Source of the DNA: Podospora bellae-mahoneyi
Lineage: Eukaryota > Ascomycota > Sordariomycetes > Sordariales > Podosporaceae
DNA: 64,000 nt
Direction: 5' to 3'
Assembly (NCBI RefSeq): GCF_035222275.1
Contig: NC_085881.1
Location: forward strand, 3,782,001 to 3,846,000
In this document: piece after piece, positions 21,101-34,100 of the stretch
Numbering within the stretch: the first letter of the stretch is position 1
How the letters are laid out: every line of letters starts with the position of its first letter
Notes under the pieces: generated by a model
The model's input: the letters and a program-made list of their open reading frames with translations, nothing else
What the model was told of the DNA's origin: nothing
The model's database searches: none
Position numbers and translations under genes: made by a program

Positions 21101-24100
21101 ATTTCCGACTTTGCCGGGCATCGCAGCGTGGGGGACGGCACTGTTAGTGAGAGGCAGATGAAGAAAGTGAGCGTTCCCCCAGTCATTTCATTTGGATGCT
21201 GCAATGCTCCAGGTTGATCGACGTTGGTCACCCGGTTTCTGCTATCACTTTTTTTGGGTCTCAAGTCGTTTTTCTTGCATGCTTATGTTGCATTCACCAC
21301 CACCACCCTGCATTAAATGTTGCTTTCGAGCTCTCTTTACTACAGCAACAACCCTGACCCTTCTGGCGGTGAGCATTTGAAGTCACAATCACTCAAATTA
21401 CCCTGCGGGTTGCAGAGCCACGAGAGAGCACCAAGAGCTTGCAGAAGCGCTGTTTCTTGCCATATTCACGACTTTATACGGCTTATATGAGCCATGTAGC
21501 GTTGACAAACGGACGGTACTCGGAATCAAACAAACCAACATCATTCAGTTTCCACCAGTACCTACTGGCAAGGGCAAAGGGTATAAGTGGAGCGTTCAGG
21601 TATGGCCCATGGTGCACTGGAACCCATCAGCATCTGATATTTGAACTGGCAAGGTGCTGTCCAATCCTTTGTATTAGCATGCTACATTTACCTTACTCAC
21701 CGGCCACACCTTAGACCTTTTCTACAGACAATTGTAGAATACATGAGAGCTATCGACAGGGCATTATTTTGCTGTGGAGTTTTCGTACACTGATACCTAC
21801 CTACATCTAACGGTCAGCAAATCCTTTCCTCATCGGGACAGCTGGGCTAACCGACCGCGGCAAAGTCTTGCCTAACTCGGGGGGTTACTCGACCCCTGAA
21901 AAGATTTTGGCTGTGGATCTTCTGAAGCCGCGATCTCTCCGAGATCCTCAGGGATCATGTTCTTATGTCACATACTTAAGGACAGGGGGCCGCGCTCGGT
22001 CTCGACAATCCACAGAATGTTGCTCCGATGCTCGCGGGGCTGGATGCTGTTGCTCCAAAGCACGCCACCGAGTCTACGCGCGATGAAGCGCACGCCAGAC
22101 CAACAGTAAGTAAACACATTCAGAAGCTTGAGCTATCGTATAACAACTCCAAGATGATTACCCCGAAAAATATCAGAAACAAAGCATGCAGGTCAGACTC
22201 GGCAGAAACGAAACAAGGACCCAAGCTTTTCGGAAGCGGGGCAACGAGGTTGAGAAACACTGTTTCATCCAGGATGTGCTAGAAACTGGGGCTATCATTG
22301 GTCAAGTGGCCAGAGTAGCTCAACTACCACCACCCACCTTCTCTTGTCCTGATATCCTATTCATGAATAGCCTCATAGGCTTGAACGGCGCCATTGACGA
22401 GGCAAAGCAAAATCCAGGTAGCTTTGCACGGGATCAAAGCGGTTTGATATCATCCCCTTGGTCTAGTCCGAGCCTTCGTCTCAATCAAGGACGGGAAGGG
22501 AGCACTTTGCGGGAAATGGAAGCCCTCTTCAGTCAATCTTCGGGCTGGGAAAAGGGCAAGAGGTGCAATCTTTGAAGCAACGCACAGGTCAAGCGATGCA
22601 AGCACTCAAAGTCCGCAATATCTCTGCCGTCCATGGCTATAAAGATCGCAAGGCCGTGCGCACTCGTCGACTTCATAAAGCAGCACACAATATCAAGGTG
22701 AGGGAGCAAAGTGAGGAGGATGTCTCGGTAGCATTGTGACGCCCATCACTTTCCCACAATGTGTGTCTGCTTGATCATGCTGTAGGGCAGGCGTTATCTC
22801 CCTTTTCTGCCCAAACTCCGTGGGCTTTTCGTTACCCCTGTTTCCAATCGTACGATTTTGACGAAGCTTGTTGCAGTGACAGTGGACCTTTAGTTTTTTC
22901 CCCCCCTCATTTTGAGATCACAGATTTTCGATTACTGTTACAAAGGAAAGAAAAAAGAAACTGCTATTAATAACAAGCAGCACTATAGCGCACCTCCAAT
23001 GCAATCGAGACCCCATGAGGGGCCTGGTCCATTCTGACGCGAGTCACCCACAAGGGCACGATATATCCTGTGATCACCAAGGCATGCGATGGTTGGGCAT
23101 TGGTATCGTTGTATCGCGGCATCACATTCGAGCATCACCATTTTTGACAGCTTGACACCATCACTATCACACGGATGCAGGCTGATAGCACTGTGTCTGT
23201 TATAGTAGTCTGCTAAATCTTTGGGTGTACACATGAACTGGTGGAGAGCAACAATTGATAACAATGATCGAGACTCGATGTGATGACGAACAGCAACCTG
23301 CGGAAAGGCCTTTAATATGATCAGATAAATGGCTCAAGATCGTCTGGATTTGTTGCTGTTCAACACCTTGACCCTCGATGGGATGGCCAAAAGATCCGAG
23401 GGAGTCCTGGACTGTGTCAGTCTGGCACAGCCATCACGTGCAGACATCACATACCCCAATCACTTGCATCAGCACACAATACATCTATCCATGAGGCCCA
23501 TGCATCGTTGTTGGTGCAGGTGAGCAACCACTGTCCGCAGCTTTGCGGTTCAGTGGAAAGCAATGCTCGCTTTCTGTACTGCAAGAAAACCCCAGTCCAA
23601 GATAATATTTGTTTCTTTTGTGGTCAAGTTTGAGGTGATGATCGCTGACAGATACCGGTTACTAGCTTGCTAACGTCATGGATCGTCTCCAACAGGCCGG
23701 GAGAGGCGCAGTTTACGTTTCACCTGCTGGGCGGGCTTCCAGTTTGTTTCTCGGTTCTTGAAGCTTCGTGTTTGGCGTTCACCTTCTTCACACCACCACC
23801 ATTGGCGATCCGGACCGGCCCTTTTCTGTTTGACGTTCGCCGGAGGTTAAGTCTGGGGAATAACGACCAGAACCATACGAGGAGCCCATCCACCCTCTCG
23901 GGTCGAGTCTCGCTGTCTCAGGACGGGGATCGACACGATAAAAGCTCGTCTTAAGACGCCCATCGCGGCACTTTTGGGACCTTTGGCAATCATTTGATGG
24001 CCCAGCTGTGCTTTGTCACGGAATATTCCATACACCACCTTCCCCATGCGTCGCTTGCGATGGTGGTGGTCGTTGCTCTGGTCTTGAATACTTAACAGCC

Positions 24101-27100
24101 CCCCATTGGTCGCTTATCGCCGCGGGGAAAGGGGTGACAGGGACCGGGCCTGCGGCACAACCACGCCTTCCAGAACCCAAAACACTGGCTTGGGAACCCT
24201 CACCAAGATTTTATTCAGCGGATCGTTTGGAATTTGGGGGGAGCGCTGGTGATAGGACAACCGATACGAACAGATTATTTTCTTTTGCAGACGAGATTGA
24301 AGCCCTCAGATCGTAAGCGATGCTGCTGCTGGTAAGAGGCATCGCCGACATGGTTGACCATGATGGGTCCAAACAAACTCAACAGGGGGACCACGTTTCC
24401 TCTCCAAACTCCATCTGATCTATGTACGAGCAGTGCGACGATGACGGTGGTCAACGTGCGCGCTTCAAAGGGAAAGGTATGTTACACCTTGAGAAGATGA
24501 CGAGCGGCCCGTAATTCCCTTCAAAAGCAGTGAACAGACACATCCCAATCTGCAAAAAAGCACGACATAAATAGCTTCATCGTCCGAGCGGGCATAGAAT
24601 TTTCTGCAAGCACTTGAACCAGCTTTTTCGCTGTGATGTTGACCTCTCTTCATCAACACACCGGCCGTGCTCTCGGGCGTGCTCCGACTGCATATTCCTT
24701 CGTCTGCGCCGCACAGAATATCGCTGCACGAGACCAGCTTCGCTTCGATGCGTGTTGCAAGGTTCCTGAGACAACAGCGGGGGAGAAAGCTGCCTGCCAA
24801 GCATCACCTCCAAGGTCCTTCAAGATCGGACGAAATGCCTCCACCCTCACCACGTTTTTCTTTAGTCTCGAAACAAACGCTAGTGAAAGAGAGAGAAAAA
24901 AAGGTTTAAGCGCGAGGGGGGCCTGATCGGAATGCTCGGGGAAAAGAAGAAGTTTAGTTTAAAGCGAGCAGAAACCGGGAGGATGATTCCCGATATTTCG
25001 GCTTTCGGCCGACAAGCACTCAATCGGCGATTGTCTCCGTTTGGCAAGACCCGGCCGCCGCGGTGCTGGGACGGTGGGGCCCCGGGAGCTCTTCCGCGCT
25101 CCATCCAGCAACGGCGGAGTCAAGCAACTCTGTCTCCAAGGCTTTTCCCCCTGTTTTTTCCTTGCCCGGAATCATTAATGTTCATCAGGAGGACAACGGC
25201 AGCCAAACGCACGAAATCTTGTTCCCACGTCGCAACGATTCGAAGTGCCCAAGAGAACCACTGCCGGCATTCGCTGCTACATACAGCAGGCAGATATGTG
25301 AATCCCCAAGGATCATGTTGCACCATTTGCTATCCAGACATCTCGATGTACGGTACGGTACCTACTGTCTGCCTGCGATAACAACTCACTCCACAAGATT
25401 TATCATTGATGTTTCGAACTGTCAAGTTTCCGGTGTTTCAAAACTCCAAACTTTTTATCACCTGACCTTGGAAGAAACATTAATGATATTTCTTGATACA
25501 CAATCTCCCTGCTCCGAAATTGCCCGTATGCTAGTGTGGGTTTTACTAGGTTGTATCCAAATGTATGTTTGGTGCTTTTGCATTATAGCCCACGAGATGA
25601 TCATATCATATCACCAGGTGGCATATAGCATTGACACAGGGTCTCTGCAAAGAAGATTTAAACATTGAAACCTCACAATTTACTTGCAACATGACGCGGG
25701 GAATGCTACATTGTTTGAACATACTGCTACGGAACAATATTAAGAGGCGAGTGCCGTCAGACAACCCCTATTAGACCCTTATCCAGTAGGACGGGAGATG
25801 ATGTCTTGGTAAAAAGCTTCTCTTTCTTATCAATGGTTGCGATAAGTGTTGATGAGGGAACCACCAAGACTTCTTAGAGTAGGGAGCAGAGGGTATACGG
25901 GAGGTGTTATACGTATGCAGGAGGGCACCATTGGAATAGTCTCGGATGGGGAAAAATAAGCACGTTCCCGTCGATAGAATATCACCTGCTCGGAACGACA
26001 TAGGAAAAGCTTCCAAACATACTCTGTCAAATATCTTGAGTGGTATTTTTGACCTGAGAATGAAGAGACACTTACTACCCGTGACAGCCTCGATGCTGAG
26101 AAAAGCTCGTTGTCATGCAAAGTGGACAGAAAGAGAAACATAGAAATGCTTATATTTGAAACAAGCCTGAACCTCTACATCCATGGGCTACCATGGATAT
26201 TACCTTCAGTTATGAACTATACTCATCAAGGGAGATAGTAAGCATCTGAAGCATCAGCCTTAAGCATATTGCGCATATGTCTCGACCCCGAATTATTTTA
26301 CACTGTGACATCGCCTAACGTTTTGAGCGGAATTCCAAGGCCATAAGTTAACGTAGACATGCTTGCAAATCTCGCTTCAATCTCAATACTAGACCAAGAC
26401 TCGCATCTTGGTGTCACAGAGCAGTTCCCAGCCAAGCCGAAGAGAGGCCACCTTTCAACTCCTAAAGTAGCAAGAGTAGCGGACCCAAATATGAGGTATC
26501 GTGACATCGCACTTTACGAAGTGTGGTCTCTATCCCCCGTCTTGCATATTGTGGGAGGTGTTTGAGGTCTTCAAACGCTGGTTGCATACTTGTACATGTT
26601 GCTGAGCTCTTTTGGACATCATCAGATTGGATTTCCTGTTGTTATACGGCGAATAAAAACCATGAAGCTTCAGACACTGTTGAAGGACGAGCATGTGAAG
26701 GGCATGGTAGCTCTACCATCCAGCAGACATCACCACATGTGCCTGGCCATACCAACACAGGTAGGTACGTGACTCTTGAGCTTAGTCCCTATTACCCATA
26801 TCACCATACACTTCACCAATCCCATCCAGGTAGGGTATACATGCCCACAGATAAAGCAATTCCAAGGAATGGAATCATGTAATGAACAGGCTGTTACTCC
26901 ACCACAATACAGAGCAACATGAGCACATGGCTCTCCGCATTCTACAACTTGTCAGCGCCGCATATCTCCGACTTACGTGGTAAGCCGTCTTGGTTGCGGT
27001 CGCTCCACGCTGTGTCGGCACTTGGGATCGTAACCTCGGAGCTCAGTTGGGCAGTGGAGAGAAAATAGCAGTGATGTCCAAGGCAGGTGGTTGTACAGTC

Positions 27101-27877
27101 ATGAAGTTGGGGCACAATTAAGACACGGAAGCTGATACTTGTCTTGCACACAGATTATAACTCGTTTATTGGGTATGAAATAGGATGAGAACTTCTGCTC
27201 GGGTGGGTGAGTACCATACATTATCCTTCTCGAACCTTTGAACAGGAGGGTAACCACCCGCCTGTGCCTTGTTTCAGCTTTTCAGGTCACAACTTAGGGA
27301 CTGAGGGTCGAAGTTCGGATGGTTTAGAAGTCTGGGATGAGATCTTTGCTAGCGGAATGGTGCTCAGTGTTTAAGTTGAGGATTTTAAGAACTGGCGAAT
27401 CAGATAGCGCTCCTGACCCAAGAAGCGGGAGAGATAATGGGTGCTCGGGACTGAAACATGTTTCGTGTGGAAGTTCGGATGAGTGAGTGCGGCTCGGAGG
27501 TAAGCTTCCAGAGCTTCAAAGCTCTCATCTGGTCTCTGTGGAGGTAAGTGCATAATTATCATTCCGAAGGAGCTTATTAAATCAAGAAGGTGCTGAAAAT
27601 GAAACGTGTCTCTTGGCGGTGAAGTGATCTTCTTTAGAGAGTTCGTGTAAGATCTTGACTTTGAATTGAGGTTAATAACTCAGGATGATAAGTGAGTGAT
27701 GGTGGTCCAGTGACAAATCACGTGCTCCACTTTTCGACGTCACACCGGTTGTAGCCTATCAGCTTGTCGCAATTGTGCCCCTCCATTCCTCAAAGTGACG
27801 AACTAGGAAGGCGTGAGGTCAAAGGGTAGCTCAGGTCAGGCATCAAATCAGCCATTGACTTTGGACGGAAGCTACTC
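18103..27877. other. Gene-poor stretch of about 9.8 kb
   Basis: No protein domain, tRNA or clear repeat was recognised on either strand. The longest open frames (about 240 codons on the minus strand near 18041-18757 and 200 codons on + near 25063-25665) show no family resemblance and read like chance frames. The flanking genes point away from the region (Uds1 leftward, LTA4 hydrolase rightward), so it holds at least two promoters and probably long 5' leaders. A GC-rich patch at about 25040-25100 and poly-C/poly-A runs (for example about 22900) stand out locally. Confidence 0.5.
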
Positions 27878-30065
27878 ATGTGGAGTTCGCTCTTCCGACG
27901 ACAGGCGGGGAAAATAGCCACCACCACCACCACCACCATCACCAGAATCACAGCTCACCGACAACAACGATTCGTAAGCCGCCTCACCTACACAAACGGC
28001 ACCATGAGAGATCCGAACACCCTCTCTAATTATGATGCCTGGCGCACCCGGCACACCACTACCAACCTCAAGGTGGATTTTACTTCCAAATCCCTTCGCG
28101 GCAAGGTCATACTCGAGCTTGAGTCTCAGACGGACGAGAGCAGCAAGGAGATCATCCTTGACTCTAGCTACCTAGATGTTTCAGCCATTAAGCTGTCTGG
28201 GGAGTCCACCAAATGGGAGATCAAAGACCGCCAAGGAGCCAACGGCTCCCCGGTTCACATTGCCGTCCCTAACGGTGCCCCCAAGGGAGATGTCGTCAAG
28301 GTCGAAATCGATGTTGCTACCACGGACAAGTGCACAGCTCTGCAGTGGTTGACTCCCGCTCAGACGAGCAATAAGAAAGCTCCGTTCATGTTCAGTCAAT
28401 GCCAGGCCATTCATGCCAGGAGTTTGTTCCCTTGCCAGGATACTCCTGACGTAAAGAGCACCTATACCTTCAACATCACCAGTCCACATGTCGTTGTTGC
28501 GAGCGGTGTCCCGGTGAAGGGTGGTGAGACTGAGGGAGAGGGCGACGAGAAGGTTTACAAGTTTGAGCAAAAGGTTCCTATTCCATCCTATCTCTATGCG
28601 TTGGCCTCGGGAGATATCGAGAGCGCGCCGATTGGAAGGATATCCTCTGTTGCTACTGGGCCTAATGAGCTGAAGGCTTCGCAGTGGGAGTTGGAGGGTG
28701 ATATGGACAAGTTCCTGGATGCTGCAGAGAAGATTGTCTTCCCGTATAAGTGGGGAGAGTATAATGTGTTGGTGTTGCCGCCAAGCTTCCCTTACGGAGG
28801 TGAGTGATGGTTGAACTGTTGGTAGCATGACATGCAAGTACTGACTTATGGTAGGCATGGAGAACCCTATCTTTACTTTTGCTACACCGACGATTATCAG
28901 CGGCGACAAGCAGAATATCGATGTCATTGCTCATGAGCTGGCTCACTCATGGAGCGGAAATCTAGTGACGAGCTGCAGTTGGGAGCACTTGTAAGTCACT
29001 GCGAGCACATTGGGAACTATTCTAGGCCTGCTTCTAACTCTAGCGTTTTAGCTGGCTGAACGAGGGCTGGACCATGTATCTTGAGCGTCGTATTCAGGCT
29101 TCGATTCACGGTAGTGAGGCTCACATCGATTTCTCCGCCATTCGCGGATGGAAAGCCCTTGGTAAGTCTCGAGGCCTTATACTGCCCGGTACCTTGCTAA
29201 TATCGTCTAGAGGAGTCCATCGAAGAGTTTGGCAAGGATCACGAGTTCACCAAGCTCTGCATCAGCCATAAGGGTATTGATCCAGATGATGCTTTCAGCA
29301 CGGTGCCTTATGAGAAGGGCTTCCACTTCATCTACTACCTCGACAAACTTGTCGGGCGTGAGAACTTTGACAAGTTCATCCCTCACTACTTTAGCAAGTG
29401 GGCGAACAAGTCTCTTGACTCGTTCGAGTTCAAGGATACCTTCCTCGGGTTCTTCAGCGCCCCGGAATACGCCAGCCTGAAAAACAAGATCGCGGAGATT
29501 GACTGGGAGGGCCGCTTTTACAACAGTGGCCTTCCACCAAAGCCCGAGTTTGACACATCGCTTGTTGATGAGTGCTACAAGCTGGCAGAAAAGTGGAAGC
29601 GGAAGGATTTCCAGCCCAGCCCGTCGGACATCGAGGGATGGACTGGTAACCAAATTCTCGTTCTGTTGAACGAGGTTCAAGACTTTGAAGAGCCTTTGTC
29701 TGTCGAGCAGTCGGTATGTTCTGAACAGAGTACTCTCATTTCCTGGTCTCTATTTTCGCAAGCTGACACAGGAATAGCAATCCCTCGGCGAAACTTATGG
29801 CCTGACAGACTCCAAGAATGCTGAGCTGAAGTCGGCCTACTACCACATCGCCATGAAGGCCCAGGATACCAGCTCTTATCAGGGTGTGGCTGACCTTCTT
29901 GGGGAGGTAGGGCGCATGAAGTTTGTTCGCCCTCTGTACCGGAGCTTGAACAAGGTGGCTCGCGACCTTGCGCTGGAGACGTTTGAGAAGTACAAGGACT
30001 TTTATCATCCCATTTGCCGGCAGCTGGTTGAGAAGGACCTTGGAGTGGCTAGTAACAGTGCTTAA
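27878..30065 (+). CDS. Leukotriene-A4 hydrolase / M1 aminopeptidase
   Basis: Zinc metallopeptidase of the M1 family, LTA4H branch, with epoxide hydrolase and aminopeptidase activities in characterised members. Five exons keep frame: 27878-28799, 28855-28990, 29052-29161, 29211-29713 and 29778-30065, giving 652 residues. Visible motifs are the exopeptidase GGMENP (about 307-312), zinc site HELAH (334-338) in [10 protein letters not shown] with Glu357 of WLNEGW as third ligand, and [12 protein letters not shown] farther on. The C-terminal helical domain is complete ([20 protein letters not shown]). The first 42 residues are basic, Thr-rich and lack acids ([19 protein letters not shown]), like a mitochondrial presequence, and the second ATG at 28004 ([15 protein letters not shown]) begins where cytosolic homologues begin. 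Two forms from two starts are therefore possible. The presequence contains a CCA microsatellite at 27919-27938. Confidence 0.93.
28004..28006 (+). promoter_or_regulatory. Alternative start codon for a cytosolic LTA4 hydrolase
   Basis: ACCATGAGAG has A at -3, a good fungal start context, and is in frame with the upstream ATG at 27878. Starting here removes exactly the presequence-like part. Confidence 0.5.
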
Positions 30066-31115
30066 GCCATTCTATATCAGGCTCGAATTACCAATCAATG
30101 AACCCAACTTCACGGCGTAGCCAACGAAACAGACGTTTTTGCCCGAAAGGCCAAAAACACTCCAACATTTTGTTTGTAGCACAATATTATGTTTTGGGTG
30201 TGGTATTCCCCGAAAAAATATCAGCCGCTACCTAAAAGCCCGTGGAGCCTTGTAAGAGACAGGGAAGAGGGTGCTAAGTGAAAGACATGCAGGTACACAG
30301 AAGCTATGATGGTATATTTTGAGATGAATAACCAAAGATCTCGTACACATGAACTGCTCATTTGACGTACAAAACATGATCACCGGTTACTTACATGTGA
30401 AGAAAACTTAATTTCCAGCCATGACGAAGCTTTCTGCTGTCCAATAAGCTTCGGCCCCACCCTCCAGACCAGTTTGTCAACCCTGGTTCAGCGTCGAGTT
30501 CCAGCGAGCGCATGCCGCTGGCAGCGTTCGCGCTGTCGCGTTCTGTCCCCGAGTTTTGTTGACACGGAACAGCACTTCTAGAAATCCCAGATCCTCCAGA
30601 GATCGCCAACCACCCCGACAGACATAGACGAGGCGCACAGTTCCCAACAGCCATCTCCTCAGTAGCTTCTGACCTGTTGCGCGCACAACACAGGCGAAGC
30701 TTCCAAACATCCCTTCGCGCACCGCTTTGACTCTTAACCACGATACCTAGCCCAATAACTTTGACGACTCCATTTTCCTCTAGGCCCCCGCGCACCTCCC
30801 CCGCAGACACGATCTCGATAAAGACGTCCACCGTCCAGCCATTTCGCCCAGCATTCCCACCACCATACCCGCACCGCAGTAGGAAACACGACGATAAACC
30901 CCTCCTTGTTTTTGGCGTGGTGGAGGATGCGCGCGAATGTTGTTTTACAGACTGGGAACTACATGCTGGGAAATATCACGAGGGACTAGATTGCTCGATT
31001 AGCGAAACCCATCCGACGAGCTGTTTGTCCCTCCACCTCAGGGCCACAAAACAAACACGCACGAAGAAATTGGAGGGCTCCTTTGTAAAGAGGAGATACA
31101 CCACAAGTTCTAACC
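30066..31115. other. Intergenic; 3' end of LTA4 hydrolase and 5' leader of the kinesin
   Basis: No gene recognised. The right half (about 30400-31115) is C-rich and pyrimidine-patchy, as in fungal promoters and leaders. Several short upstream open frames occur before the kinesin ATG. Confidence 0.4.
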
Positions 31116-34100
31116 ATGGCACCGGGCGCGGGCCCCGCGGGGGGAGGGGGAGGAAATATCAAGGTGGTGGTCCGATGTCGTCCCTTCAATTCAAGAGGTA
31201 AGCGACCGCCTCCTAGGCTACAAGAGTGCACAGGGAGATGGTGAACTGACCTCTCACCTCAAGAACATGACCGAAACGCAAAATGCATCATCGAAATGAA
31301 AGGAAACCAAACCATCCTCACCCCTCCAGATGCCAGCGCGGGTGGAGGGAAATTAAGTGGGAAAGACTTGGCTCCCAAAGCGTTCGCGTTCGACAAGTCA
31401 TACTGGTCATTCGATAAAAGCGCTCCAAACTATGCCGGTCAGAACCACCTCTTCGATGACCTGGGCCGACCGCTGCTCGACAATGCCTTTCAAGGGTATA
31501 ACAACTGCATCTTTGCCTACGGCCAGACCGGTTCGGGAAAGTCATACTCGATGATGGGATATGGGAAGGATGCGGGTATCATTCCCATGATTTGCCAGGA
31601 CATGTTCGAACGGATCAAAGTGATGCAGCAGGACAAGAATTTGAAGTGTACGGTGGAAGTCTCGTACCTCGAAATTTACAACGAAAGAGTACGCGACTTG
31701 CTGAACCCAGCGAACAAGGGAAATCTCAAAGTCAGAGAACACCCTTCAACGGGTCCGTATGTGGAAGATTTGGCCAAGCTGGTGGTAGGAAGCTTCCAGG
31801 AGATTGAGAACCTGATGGACGAGGGTAACAAAGCGAGAACTGTGGCGGCTACCAACATGAACGAAACTTCGAGTAGATCCCACGCAGTATTCACTCTCAT
31901 GCTCACCCAAAAGAGATTCGATCCCGAGACAAAGATGGAGATGGAAAAGGCTGCCAAAATCTCTTTGGTTGATTTGGCTGGTTCGGAAAGAGCCACCTCC
32001 ACGGGAGCGACAGGCGCGAGATTAAAAGAAGGCGCTGAAATCAACCGATCGTTGTCAACACTTGGTCGAGTTATCGCAGCCTTGGCCGATTTATCAACGG
32101 GCAAGAAAAAGAAGGGCGGTACTGGCCAGGTACCATATCGCGACAGTGTTCTTACTTGGTTACTCAAAGACTCGCTGGGTGGCAACAGCATGACGGCCAT
32201 GATAGCAGCCGTGAGTCCAGCAGATATCAACTACGACGAAACCCTGAGTACGCTACGTTATGCCGACTCTGCCAAGCGCATCAAGAACCACGCAGTTGTC
32301 AACGAAGACGCCAACGCCAGAATGATTCGCGAGCTCAAGGAAGAGCTGGCACTGCTTCGGAACAAACTGGGTGGTGGTGGAGGAGCTCCAGGGATGCCGG
32401 TAGAATCATATCCAGAAGGTACGCCTCTCGAGCAGCAAATCGTCAGTATCACAGCACCGGATGGTACGGTCAAGAAGGTCTCCAAGGCGGAAATTGCGGA
32501 GCAGCTCAACCAGAGCGAGAAGCTTCTGCAGGATCTTAACCAGACCTGGGAGCAAAAGCTGGCCAAAACAGAAGAAATCCACAAGGAGCGCGAGTCTGCA
32601 CTCGAAGAGCTTGGTATCAGCATCGAGAAGGGCTTCATTGGCATGTCGACGCCCAAAAAGATGCCTCATTTGGTCAACTTATCAGACGACCCGCTTTTGG
32701 CCGAGTGCCTCGTTTACAATCTCAAACCTGGAATCACAACGGTTGGCAACGTCGAGTCTAACGCGGACCACCAAGCAAATATCCGTCTGAACGGCTCCAA
32801 AATTCTCCACGAGCACTGCACCTTTGAAAACGCGCCTGATGGGACCGTGACAGTCATTCCGAAGGAAGGAGCGGCCGTCATGGTCAACGGCAAACGGGTT
32901 ACAGAACCTTATCAGCTGCACTCTGGGTATCGGATTATTTTAGGCGATTTCCACATCTTCAGATTCAACCACCCGCTCGAAGCTCGTGCGGAGAGGCAGG
33001 AGCGAGCGGACAAGAGTCTGTTGCGCCAGTCCGTTACCGCAAGCCAACTGCAAGCACTTGAGAGAACGTCACCCACACCCAGCCCCAGACCTGGTCATGA
33101 CAGGAGCCTTAGTACAGCCATCTCAGACTTTGGTGGGAGCCGCCCGGACTCTCCCTCTCCATTTATGCGAAACCCCAGAGAGGCAGATTGGTCTTTTGCG
33201 CGCAGAGAGGCGGCTGGCGCCATTCTGGGGACAGATCAAAATTTCGCCAGTCTTTCAGACGAGGAGCTCAACGCTCTCTTTGAAGAAGTGCAACGAGTCC
33301 GGGCCGAACGTGTCAATGGCCGCGATGACAACGAGGACATGGAGTCGATAGCATCCTTTCCTGTCAGGGAGAAATACATGTCAACGGGCACCCTGGACAA
33401 CTTTTCGCTCGATACAGCACTAACGATGCCATCTACCCCTAAGCAGGGCGAGGCCGAGGACAGGCTGCGTGAGATTCGCGAAGAGATGCAGACACAACTT
33501 GAGAAGCAAAAGGAAGAGTTTCACGATCAGATCAAGAGTGCCGAAGCGGCAAATGTGGAGGTTGCCGAGATCAAGAAGGAGAAGGCCAAGATGGAGGAGA
33601 CTCTGGTCAAGATCAAGGCCGAGATGCAAAAGCAGCTTGAGGTGCAAAGGCAGGAGTTTGAGAAGAAGATTGAGAAGTTAGATCCCCTCAAGAGACCGAA
33701 GCCCAAGCCGAGACTCTCGGAAGAGGAGATTGAAAGAGCCAAGGTCGCAGTCAAACATTGGAGGGGGAGGCACTATGTGCAAATGGCCGAGGCGGTCCTT
33801 CAGCATGCTGCTACACTGAAAGAGGCCCAGATCATGAGTCACGAGCTGGATGAGCATGTCGTTTTCCAGTTTACAGTGGTGGATGTGGGCCACATGATGT
33901 GTTCGTCCTACGACATGGTCCTTAACGGGCTAACCGGCGAAGGGGAAGATCCCGCACTCGAAGATGCACCCAAGCCGTGCATTGGGATCCGGGTTATTGA
34001 CTACAAGCAGAGTGTGGTACATCTATGGAGCATCGAGAAGCTCTACGATCGAGTGAGACGCATGCGGCAGATGTATCAGTACCTGGACCAGCCTGAATAT

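Noticed and set aside
25063-25665. 201-codon + frame in the gene-poor stretch
   Set aside because: No domain, biased composition, and an overlapping second frame is also open; likely chance.
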